A DNA stretch of 64,000 nucleotides from Lachnospiraceae bacterium UBA7086 (GTDB taxonomy: Bacteria; Bacillota; Clostridia; Lachnospirales; Lachnospiraceae): NCBI GenBank assembly GCA_002492525.1, contig DKZA01000025.1, positions 1 to 64,000 on the forward strand, in the 5' to 3' direction. Position 1 is the first letter of the stretch; each line of letters begins with the position of its first letter. Both the position numbers and the translations under genes were made by a program. Below, in pieces: positions 54,839 through 62,146 of this stretch. The notes beneath the pieces are model-generated. The model was not told the origin of the DNA, searched no databases, and was given only the letters and a program-made list of their open reading frames with translations.

Positions 54839-56680
54839 ATGCGGGAGTTGGAATATCCATTTGACAGTGAAGATATTTTAAAACGATCAAAAAAGATAAA
54901 GCGGAGACTGTTGGAAGAGCGGTCAGATTTTCTGCAGAAGAAAATCGCGGTCCTGGGAGGCAGTACCACCCATGATATTGTCAGGGTGCTGGAGGTGTTT
55001 CTTTTAGAACAGGGGATACAGCCCCTGTTTTATGAGTCGGAATATGCACAGTACTGGCAGGATGTAATGTTTGACGAACCGGCACTGGCTGCTTTTGGGC
55101 CGGATCTCATTTTCATCCATACATCTAACCGTAACATTGCCAGATTCCCGGGTATGGGGGATACGCCACAGCAGATAGAGGATCTGCTGACGGAACAGTA
55201 TGAGCATTTTCAGGTCATGTGGGACAAGATTGAAAAGAAGTATCACTGTCCGGTAATCCAGAATAACTTTGAGTATCCTTTTTACCGGATTCTGGGCAAC
55301 AGGGAGGCCGTGGATATCCATGGCAGGATATCTTTCATCAACCGGCTGAATGACAAATTTTATGAATATGCCAGAACTCATGCACATTTTTATATCAATG
55401 ATCTCAATTATATGGCATCAGCCTACGGGTTGGACAGATGGGCCGATCCCTTGTACTGGCACATGTATAAATATGCCATGTGTTTACAGGCAATCCCGGA
55501 GTTTGCTTATAATGTGAGTCATATTATCAAAGCGGTTTTTGGAAAAAATAAAAAAGCTCTGGTACTGGATCTGGACAATACGCTCTGGGGCGGTATTGTG
55601 GGAGACGACGGCGTGGAACATCTGGAGATCGGGCAGGAAACTCCCATGGGACAAGTTTATGCGGAATTTCAGGGATATGTGAAAGCGCAGAAAGATATCG
55701 GGGTGCTTTTATGTGTGGATTCCAAGAACGAGCGGGATAATGCCATAGCGGGTCTGAACCATCCGGACGGGACATTGAAACCGGAGGACTTCATTGTTAT
55801 CAAGGCCAATTGGGAACCGAAGAGCCAAAATATGGCTGAGATCGCGCAGGAGTTAAATATCTTACCGGACAGCCTGGTGTTTGTGGATGATAACCCGGCG
55901 GAGCAGGAGATTGTGGAGAGTCAGGTTGCGGGCGTGTCGGTGCCCAGGATTGGGTCGCCGGAACAGTATATCCGGGTGCTTGACCGTTCCGGCTTCTTTG
56001 AAGTGACACAACTGTCAGAAGATGACCGGAAGCGCAATGAGATGTATAAGGCCAACTTGCAAAGACAAAAACAGGCACAGAATTTCGGGGATTACAGAGA
56101 GTATCTTCTTTCTCTGCAGATGCGGGCAACGATCAGGGCCTTTGAAGCCTTGTATATGGCCCGGATTGCACAGCTTTCCAATAAGAGCAATCAGTTTAAT
56201 CTGACTACCAGAAGATACACCCAGACAGATATTGAGGCTTTTGCGACAGATGCCCGCTATATTACCCGGTATGGGAAGTTGGAGGACAAGTTTGGCGACA
56301 ACGGTGTGGTGAGTGTGGTGATTGGCAGGCAGGGAAGCATGGAGGAGATAGCGGCCTATCAGAAGCGGGAGCCGATTCTTACACAGAACAGCGGCGGGGA
56401 AATACTGCATTTGGAATTGTGGCTGATGAGCTGCCGGGTACTCAAACGGGATATGGAGTATGCCATGATGGACAGCGTGGTGGATGCATGCAGGGACAGA
56501 GGCATAGGAACCATCATCGGCTATTATTATCCCACGGCCAAAAACGGTATGGTGAGAGAGTTCTACGGCCAGATGGGATTTGAGAAGATAGCAGAAGATG
56601 ACACGGGCGTCAGTACCTGGCGGTATGTGATTCCCAAAGATTATCAGAAGAAAAATACTGTCATCGAGGTTGCTAATTAA
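54839..56680 (+). CDS. FkbH-like HAD-IIIC family protein
   Basis: 613 residues, RBS AGGGAGAAA. Three parts: an N-terminal SGNH-like domain (KIAVLGGSTTHDIVRVLE), the HAD domain with nucleophile motif ALVLDLDNTLWGGIVGDDG and VFVDDNPAEQEIV, and a C-terminal GNAT-like domain (IGTIIGYYYPTAKNGMVREF). In polyketide pathways FkbH takes the glyceryl group from 1,3-bisphosphoglycerate and loads it on an acyl carrier protein. Here an ACP gene follows within 70 nt and MBOAT genes are near, so glyceryl- or hydroxyacyl-ACP as donor for glycan decoration is plausible. It lies just behind a strong terminator and so probably has its own promoter, which I could not place with confidence. Confidence 0.88.
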   Translation: MRELEYPFDSEDILKRSKKIKRRLLEERSDFLQKKIAVLGGSTTHDIVRVLEVFLLEQGIQPLFYESEYAQYWQDVMFDEPALAAFGPDLIFIHTSNRNIARFPGMGDTPQQIEDLLTEQYEHFQVMWDKIEKKYHCPVIQNNFEYPFYRILGNREAVDIHGRISFINRLNDKFYEYARTHAHFYINDLNYMASAYGLDRWADPLYWHMYKYAMCLQAIPEFAYNVSHIIKAVFGKNKKALVLDLDNTLWGGIVGDDGVEHLEIGQETPMGQVYAEFQGYVKAQKDIGVLLCVDSKNERDNAIAGLNHPDGTLKPEDFIVIKANWEPKSQNMAEIAQELNILPDSLVFVDDNPAEQEIVESQVAGVSVPRIGSPEQYIRVLDRSGFFEVTQLSEDDRKRNEMYKANLQRQKQAQNFGDYREYLLSLQMRATIRAFEALYMARIAQLSNKSNQFNLTTRRYTQTDIEAFATDARYITRYGKLEDKFGDNGVVSVVIGRQGSMEEIAAYQKREPILTQNSGGEILHLELWLMSCRVLKRDMEYAMMDSVVDACRDRGIGTIIGYYYPTAKNGMVREFYGQMGFEKIAEDDTGVSTWRYVIPKDYQKKNTVIEVAN

Positions 56681-56748
56681 TACAAAAAAGGATATAGTAG
56701 TAAAAGATTTGCCAAGGCGAAACGGCGAAGGGATCAATGGAGGATACT

Positions 56749-56991
56749 ATGACCAGAGAAGAAGTGTTTGAAAAATTAAACGAAGTATTTCGGGATGTGT
56801 TTGACGATGAGGAAATCACGGTGACAGATGCCACGACGGCGGATGACATCGAGGAATGGGATTCCCTGGAGCACATTAATCTGCTGGCGGCTGTGGAGCA
56901 GGCGTTTGGCATGAAGTTTAACATGGGACAGGTGGTGTCCATGAAAAATGTGGGCGAAATGGCGGATATCATTCTCAGTAAGATTGATTAG
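56749..56991 (+). CDS. Acyl carrier protein
   Basis: 80 residues from ATG 56749 (GGAGG 5 nt upstream); ATG 56737 would add four residues. Four-helix ACP fold, with the phosphopantetheine-bearing Ser in WDSLEHINLLAAVEQAF. It is a second ACP apart from any fatty-acid one; its place behind the FkbH-like gene makes it the probable acceptor of that enzyme's product. Convergent with the VOC gene, 11 nt apart. Confidence 0.92.
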   Translation: MTREEVFEKLNEVFRDVFDDEEITVTDATTADDIEEWDSLEHINLLAAVEQAFGMKFNMGQVVSMKNVGEMADIILSKID

Positions 56992-57002
56992 CAGGCGGAT
57001 GC

Positions 57003-57401
57003 TCAGGGTCTGATCAATTCTATCATGCCGGCCACGGCGCTGCTTAAGAAGACTACATCTCTTCCTCCCAGGGCGGGAGCGGGAGTGGGCGTGTCGATAG
57101 CGATATAACCGTTGGCGGTAAGATCTGCAAAGGCAGCATCAAAATCAACAGTTTCATAGCAGATATGATAGGGACTGTTTTTGTAGCGTTTCATTAACCC
57201 GGATACCACCGAGTCTTCGGCATAAGGGGAGACCAGTTCTATCCGGTAACCGTCTTTGCAAAGGAAACAGATATCTACCTTGCGGGTTTCGTCGCGCAGG
57301 GTATCCTGTTCCACCTGGAAGCCAAGAGACAGGAAAGCATCTTTGGCTTTTTCTATTTTTTTGACGAGATATCCGATGTGGTGTACTGTTAAAGGGGACA
57401 T
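57003..57401 (-). CDS. VOC (glyoxalase/bleomycin resistance-like) family protein
   Basis: 132 residues from ATG 57401 with GAAAGGAG upstream; the longer frame runs into the palindromic element and is discarded. Paired beta-alpha-beta-beta-beta units: VHHIGYLVKKIEKAKDAFLS, DICFLCKDGYRIELVSPYAE, YHICYETVDFDAAFADL and GMIELIRP. The His and Glu metal ligands (HHIGY, ELVSP, HICYE, IELI) are all kept. Close to methylmalonyl-CoA epimerase-like proteins. It may act on the ACP- or CoA-bound acyl group made next door; that is inference. Confidence 0.82.
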   Translation of the reverse strand: MSPLTVHHIGYLVKKIEKAKDAFLSLGFQVEQDTLRDETRKVDICFLCKDGYRIELVSPYAEDSVVSGLMKRYKNSPYHICYETVDFDAAFADLTANGYIAIDTPTPAPALGGRDVVFLSSAVAGMIELIRP

Positions 57402-57426
57402 GTAAGAGGCTCCTTTCTGTGTGGAG

Positions 57427-57562
57427 GATTGTGCAAATAGCATAATCAACGCAGACGCGCTTGCGCTCCGCTCCGAACGTAACGGCACTAAGCTCGAAAA
57501 ATACCTCGCTAAGTGCCGACGTTCTCCAAGGGTCTGCTTATGTTTATGCTATTTACACAATC
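57427..57562. repeat. 136-bp palindromic element (MITE- or REP-like)
   Basis: Outer arms 57427-57445 (GATTGTGCAAATAGCATAA) and 57544-57562 are inverted with one mismatch in 19. Inside, GCAGAC/GTCTGC (57451-57456, 57532-57537), GAACGT/ACGTTC (57475-57480, 57519-57524) and CGGCACTAAGC/GCTAAGTGCCG (57483-57493, 57508-57518) stack toward the centre, so the whole element can fold into one long stem. It lies in the divergent spacer between the VOC and GtrA genes. Confidence 0.8.
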
Positions 57563-57590
57563 ATTTCAGTATTGAAAATGAGTTTCTTAG

Positions 57591-57735
57591 GTTGTTTGCG
57601 AAGCAGAATCAAATCTTTCTGTGTATCCGAGTCCGCGAAGCGGAGCTCGTATAGTTGTTTGCGAAGCAGAATCAAATCTCTTTGTGTATCCGAGTCCGCG
57701 AAGCGGAGCTCGTATAGTTGTTTGCGAAGCAAACT
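57591..57735. repeat. 63-bp tandem repeats with d(GCGAAGC) hairpin motifs
   Basis: Copies begin at 57591, 57654 and 57717 (the last partial, about 18 bp). Each full copy starts GTTGTTTGCGAAGCAGAATC and ends CCGCGAAGCGGAGCTCGTA. GCGAAGC occurs at 57598, 57635, 57661, 57698 and 57724; TCCGCGAAGCGGA and, in copy 3, GTTTGCGAAGCAAAC are perfect stems with a GAA triloop. The first two copies differ at only two or three bases. Confidence 0.85.
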
Positions 57736-57797
57736 ACTATTAGTATACCAAGAGGAAAGAAGAATGTAAAACCATATATAGGAAAAGAGAGGTTTTC

Positions 57798-58247
57798 ATG
57801 AAGATCAAGGCACTTTATGAGAAATACAGAGATTTTATTATGGAAGTGGTTCATTTCGGAATCGTGGGCGTGATGAATACACTGATAGGATATCTGATCA
57901 TGTCGGGATTATATAATCTGGCGCACTGGAATTACTGGGTATCCAGCGGTACATCCTATTTTATCGGCAGTGTGTTTTCTTATTACATGAACGGTAAAGT
58001 GACCTTTAAGGTGGAAAAGAAAGACAAGTGGCTTCCCTGGCGGTTTACCATCAATATTGTGGTCTGTTACGGGTTGGCCTACGGAATTGCCAGACCGCTC
58101 ATTCGTTATCTGCTTAAGGCGCAGCCTGCGGTGGTGGTAGATAATGTGGCTATGGTTCTGGGCATGATGTTGTTCATCGTGATGAATTTCTTCGGGCAGA
58201 AGTTGTTTGTATTCAGGACAGGAAGGAAAAAGCACGACGTTTCGTAA
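57798..58247 (+). CDS. GtrA family membrane protein
   Basis: 149 residues, four membrane helices, ATG with AAGAGAGG upstream. VVHFGIVGVMNTLIGYLIMS is the family's N-terminal signature, NYWVSSGTSYFIGSVFSYYM and YMNGKVTFKVEKK the second. GtrA proteins are thought to flip undecaprenyl-phosphate-linked sugars made by GtrB enzymes; three GtrB-like genes are in the cluster. Only 11 nt before the next membrane protein gene. Confidence 0.93.
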   Translation: MKIKALYEKYRDFIMEVVHFGIVGVMNTLIGYLIMSGLYNLAHWNYWVSSGTSYFIGSVFSYYMNGKVTFKVEKKDKWLPWRFTINIVVCYGLAYGIARPLIRYLLKAQPAVVVDNVAMVLGMMLFIVMNFFGQKLFVFRTGRKKHDVS

Positions 58248-58258
58248 CGAGGAGTTCT

Positions 58259-60016
58259 ATGAAAAATTTATTGGAACGCAAATGGTTTCGCTGGCTGACT
58301 AAATACTGGTTTCTTTTTCCGATTGCAGGCTTTATGGTGCTTATGGCGGTAGTGATGTTTGGCTATGGGGAACGCAGTTATATTGCAGTGCACGATAACA
58401 TGGATTTGTTTCTTGCGCAGTATCAGATGTTGAAAAATACAGGTTCTTTTTTTAAGCATGGCGTGAATGTGCCCTTTTTGGGTGGCGTCAGCAGGGATCT
58501 TCTGCCATCGGAACTGTCTTTATACAGCTTGCTGTATGTGATGTTTCCCACTTACATGGCCTACGTGTTGGGGCTTCTTTTGAAGATTGTACTGGGGATA
58601 TTTTCTTTCTGCCTGCTGTCAAAAGAACTGTTTGGCGAGAAGTACAGGATGTATCGTCCCGTTATCTATATGGTGGGATTTGCTTATGGCATTATTTATT
58701 TTTTTCCGGCGTTCGGGTTTGCCTTTGCGTCCATTCCGCTGTGCGTTTATCTGCTGATTAAGATATACAGGCAGCCTCATATCAAATGGTATCTGGCGCT
58801 TTTTGCCTATCCGCTTTTGTCCTATTTTTCCTATCATGGTATTTTCATTCTGGGTTATCTGGTGATTGCTGTGGTATGGGTTTCCATCCGGGATAAAAAG
58901 CTGGCAAAATCCTTGGCAGGAGCATTGTTTGTGCTGGCGGCAGGATATGTGGTGTGTGAGTACCGTTTGTTTGGACAGATGCTTTTGAGCGATGAGGTGA
59001 CAATCCGTTCCACTATGGTGAATCCGTCACTTTCTCTGCGGGAAATTGGAAGAGAGATTCTTGCGGTATGGAAAGATGGTATTTTTCATGCGGAGGATGT
59101 GCACAGCAAAGTGATCATGCCGGTCTGTGCCCTTTATTTTGTAATCTTGAACGGGTCCTATTTATGGAAGAAACAAGGCAGGAAGATACTGCAGGATCCT
59201 TTTAATCTGTTGATGGCATGGATTCTGTTTAACTGTCTGATATATGGTCTGTATGATCTGGAACCGCTGCGGACGTTTGTGGAGACGATTCTGCCGCCTT
59301 TGCAGGGGTGGCAGTTTAACCGGACGATTTTCTTTAATCCGTTTCTCTGGGATCTGGCACTTTTGCTGATTCTGATACGTCTTTATGATCGAGGAATCGT
59401 GACTTTGTGGGCGGCCAATATCCTTGTGTGTGCGGCGGCGCTGGTGGTGATTCTGACTCCCACCAGGTATAATGATCTTTATACCACCTGCCACCATAGA
59501 TTTTATGCCTGGAATCATGGAACAGAAGTGGATGCGCTTGATTATGAGCAGTTCTATGCTACAGAGTTGTTTGAACAAATCAAGAGGGAGATTGGCTATG
59601 ATGGCCAGTGGTCCGTTGCCTACGGTATGCATCCGGCGGTGCTTGAATATAACGGTATCGCTACTTTGGATGGGTATCTGGGGTTTTATGCCCAGCAATA
59701 TAAAGAGGATTTCAGAAAAATCATTGCGCCGGCCATCGAACGTGTGGAGGCAAGCCGGATTTATTATGATGACTGGGGAGCCAGGGTTTATCTGTATTCC
59801 GGTACGGACGAGAGCGTGGTCAGTTCTGATAAGACTGTTTATGCCACGGATGACAGGCTCTATATAGATCCGGAGGCCTTCGGGGAACTTGGAGGAACCT
59901 ATATTTTTTCCAGGATCAGATTTTCCAATGCAGATGAAATGGAACTGCAGATACTTGGTGAGTATACGGCGGAGGATGAAAGCCTGACAGTGTATGTTTA
60001 TGAACGCAGCCGATGA
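58259..60016 (+). CDS. Multi-spanning membrane protein, DUF6044-like
   Basis: 585 residues, about 12 helices. AVHDNMDLFLAQYQMLKNTG and FLGGVSRDLLPSELSLYSLL are outer-loop motifs that I associate with the DUF6044 family; the loop position equals that of the GT-C acidic loop. The C-terminal 140 residues form an outer domain (DALDYEQFYATELFEQIKRE). Paired with GtrA upstream, it is a candidate for the enzyme that uses the flipped lipid-linked sugar. Confidence 0.7.
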   Translation: MKNLLERKWFRWLTKYWFLFPIAGFMVLMAVVMFGYGERSYIAVHDNMDLFLAQYQMLKNTGSFFKHGVNVPFLGGVSRDLLPSELSLYSLLYVMFPTYMAYVLGLLLKIVLGIFSFCLLSKELFGEKYRMYRPVIYMVGFAYGIIYFFPAFGFAFASIPLCVYLLIKIYRQPHIKWYLALFAYPLLSYFSYHGIFILGYLVIAVVWVSIRDKKLAKSLAGALFVLAAGYVVCEYRLFGQMLLSDEVTIRSTMVNPSLSLREIGREILAVWKDGIFHAEDVHSKVIMPVCALYFVILNGSYLWKKQGRKILQDPFNLLMAWILFNCLIYGLYDLEPLRTFVETILPPLQGWQFNRTIFFNPFLWDLALLLILIRLYDRGIVTLWAANILVCAAALVVILTPTRYNDLYTTCHHRFYAWNHGTEVDALDYEQFYATELFEQIKREIGYDGQWSVAYGMHPAVLEYNGIATLDGYLGFYAQQYKEDFRKIIAPAIERVEASRIYYDDWGARVYLYSGTDESVVSSDKTVYATDDRLYIDPEAFGELGGTYIFSRIRFSNADEMELQILGEYTAEDESLTVYVYERSR

Positions 60017-60062
60017 GCGCTGCGGACAGTATCAATAACGGGAATGACAAAGGAGGACCAAA

Positions 60063-61046
60063 ATGCCAATCAGGGTACACAATTTTGGAGGCGTAGTCGG
60101 CTGGAACGCCAAAAAATATCTGCCGAGACTTTCCAGTGAAAGTTATTTAAAGCTTCAGTTTATCAGCAGAAGAAAGTCTCAGAAACATTATATAGATTAT
60201 TTCCTGGATCATAAGGAGGCGCCGCATCCTTTGGTGGTGAATCTGGAGACAGTGAATCGTTGCAACAGTACCTGCGAGTTCTGTACTGCCAATATTCATG
60301 CGGAGAAGCGTCCTTATAAGAAGATGGAGGAAGATCTCTATTATTCTATTATCGATCAGCTTCATGACTGGGATTATAAAGGGCATCTGACGCTTTATGG
60401 AAACAACGAGCCGTGGCTGGATAAGCGGATCGTAGGGTTTCATCGGTATGCCCGGGAAAAACTGCCGGGAGCTTTTATTTTCATGTCTACCAACGGACTT
60501 TTGCTGGATGTGGATAAGGTAAAATCCATTGTGCCTTATGTGGATCAGCTGATTATCAATAACTATTGTTTGGATATGAAGATGCATGATAACGTAAAGA
60601 TTATTTACGAATACGTAAAGGCACACCCGGAAGAGTTTCTGAACGTGGATATCCTTATTCAAATCCGTTATCTGAAGGAAGTGCTGACAAACCGGGCGGG
60701 CAGTGCGCCGAATAAACAATCCAAAGGCAAGATTGTGAAGGAAACCTGCCTGATGCCTTTTACGGATATGTGGATTACGCCACATGGTAAAATGGGAATC
60801 TGCTGCTGTGATAATTTTGAAGTGACTGAGATGGCAGATTTAAATCAGGTATCTGTGAAAGAGGGATGGAACAGTGATAAATACAGACAGCTGCGGGAAG
60901 TAATTGCCACGGGCAGACAGAACTATCCCTTTTGCAAATATTGTGATTTTATTGACGCTGGGCTGCGTATGGACGCGGTGGATGATGTCCTGAAACACCG
61001 GGAAAAGATGCATGGTGCCAGACAGTCTGTATTCAAGAAAAAATAA
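60063..61046 (+). CDS. Radical SAM protein with SPASM-like C-terminal domain
   Basis: 327 residues; AAAGGAGG before the ATG. The [4Fe-4S]/SAM motif is RCNSTCEFCTA (Cys-x3-Cys-x2-Cys, nt 60259-60291). The barrel includes GHLTLYGNNEPWLDK and FMSTNGLLLDVDKV. The C-terminal part has CLMPFTDMWITPHGKMGICC and FCKYCDF, a SPASM-type arrangement of Cys that would hold a further cluster. Such enzymes make C-C or C-S changes, epimerise or dehydrogenate. In a glycan locus its substrate may be a sugar or the acyl group; no precursor peptide gene was found nearby. Confidence 0.88.
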   Translation: MPIRVHNFGGVVGWNAKKYLPRLSSESYLKLQFISRRKSQKHYIDYFLDHKEAPHPLVVNLETVNRCNSTCEFCTANIHAEKRPYKKMEEDLYYSIIDQLHDWDYKGHLTLYGNNEPWLDKRIVGFHRYAREKLPGAFIFMSTNGLLLDVDKVKSIVPYVDQLIINNYCLDMKMHDNVKIIYEYVKAHPEEFLNVDILIQIRYLKEVLTNRAGSAPNKQSKGKIVKETCLMPFTDMWITPHGKMGICCCDNFEVTEMADLNQVSVKEGWNSDKYRQLREVIATGRQNYPFCKYCDFIDAGLRMDAVDDVLKHREKMHGARQSVFKKK

Positions 61047-61065
61047 AATGGATGGCGGATGAAAA

Positions 61066-62145
61066 ATGGGTGGAAAGAGAAGTAGAAAAAAGCCAAATCA
61101 TGGGAAAAAAAGAGGCAGGAGGACGAATCCCGGACAGATTGCGGCAGTGTCAGTGTGCGCAGTCGTATTGTGTGCAGTGGCTGTCTGTGTCGTTATCTGG
61201 GGAGCGGGCCGCCTCATGGGTTCTCAAGATGCCGGAAAGACGGCAGATATAGCGGCAAAGGATATACAGGAAGGTAAGTCGCAGGAAGAGACAGTTCCCA
61301 GAATCCTGACAGAAGAGCCTGGTCAGTCGTTGTCAGCCGTTGTCCGGAAGGAGGAACAGGAAACTGCTCCTCAGACAGTCTCTGCCCAGGGGAAGGAACA
61401 GGAGGGAGAGGAGCAGCAGATGCCGCAGGAAACAGAACAGACGGAGACCACGGTTTCCATTCTGGGGGACAGTATCTCCACTTTCCGGGACTATATTCCG
61501 GCAGGATATTATGACTTTTTTCCGGAGAACGGACTGGTATCCGATGTAAATGATACTTGGTGGAAACGGGTTTTAGACGATACGGGATGGACGCTTTATG
61601 TGAATGGTTCCAGTTCCGGGGCAACCTGCACGGGAGATTCTACCGGTACGGCAGACCCGCAGTGCGGCTGTAATGAATTTCGTACGGGAGCGCTGTATGG
61701 ACCGGGCAAGGCGGTGCCGGATGTGATCATCGTGTACATGGGAACCAATGATCTGTTACAGAGTATCCCTATGGGGGACAATGACGGCACAAGGCAAGTG
61801 GCGGAAGGACAGATTCTGGCGTTCTCAGATGCCTATACATTAATGATTGATAAACTGTTGGCAAAGTACCCGGCATCGAAGATTTATTGTTGTACGATTA
61901 CCCAGATTGGTGATTACGGAACCACTACGCCATATGTGGAGTTTGTCAATGGCGAGGGACTGACTGCGGCGGATTATAGTGCCAGGATCATGCAGATTGC
62001 AGCAAAGAAGGGGCTTCCTGTCATTGATCTGTATTCCTGCGGTATTGCGGTGGATAATCTGCACAATACCAGTGCGGACGGTGTACATCCCACACCGGAC
62101 GGGATGAAGTATATTGCAGAGGCAGTCAGAAAGGCATTGGACTGA
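61066..62145 (+). CDS. SGNH/GDSL hydrolase-type protein, membrane-anchored
   Basis: 359 residues. Basic N terminus, one helix (IAAVSVCAVVLCAVAVCVVI), a Gln/Glu-rich linker, then an outer SGNH domain: VSILGDSISTFRDYIPAGYY, NGSSSGATCTG, VYMGTNDLLQSIPMG and SADGVHPTPDGMKYI. Same plan as the protein at 53636 but with little resemblance outside the motifs. Six Cys in the outer domain may form disulfides. Ends 1 nt before the next start. Confidence 0.85.
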   Translation: MGGKRSRKKPNHGKKRGRRTNPGQIAAVSVCAVVLCAVAVCVVIWGAGRLMGSQDAGKTADIAAKDIQEGKSQEETVPRILTEEPGQSLSAVVRKEEQETAPQTVSAQGKEQEGEEQQMPQETEQTETTVSILGDSISTFRDYIPAGYYDFFPENGLVSDVNDTWWKRVLDDTGWTLYVNGSSSGATCTGDSTGTADPQCGCNEFRTGALYGPGKAVPDVIIVYMGTNDLLQSIPMGDNDGTRQVAEGQILAFSDAYTLMIDKLLAKYPASKIYCCTITQIGDYGTTTPYVEFVNGEGLTAADYSARIMQIAAKKGLPVIDLYSCGIAVDNLHNTSADGVHPTPDGMKYIAEAVRKALD

Positions 62146-62146
62146 T

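Noticed and set aside
57591..57735. CRISPR-like array
   Set aside because: The copies are directly adjacent with no unique spacers and no cas genes are nearby.
57461..57769. 102-residue open frame through the palindrome and tandem repeats, with repeated peptide CLRSRIKSLCVSESAKRSSY
   Set aside because: It owes its openness to the 63-bp repeat period (a multiple of three), has no ribosome site, and crosses two non-coding repeat structures.
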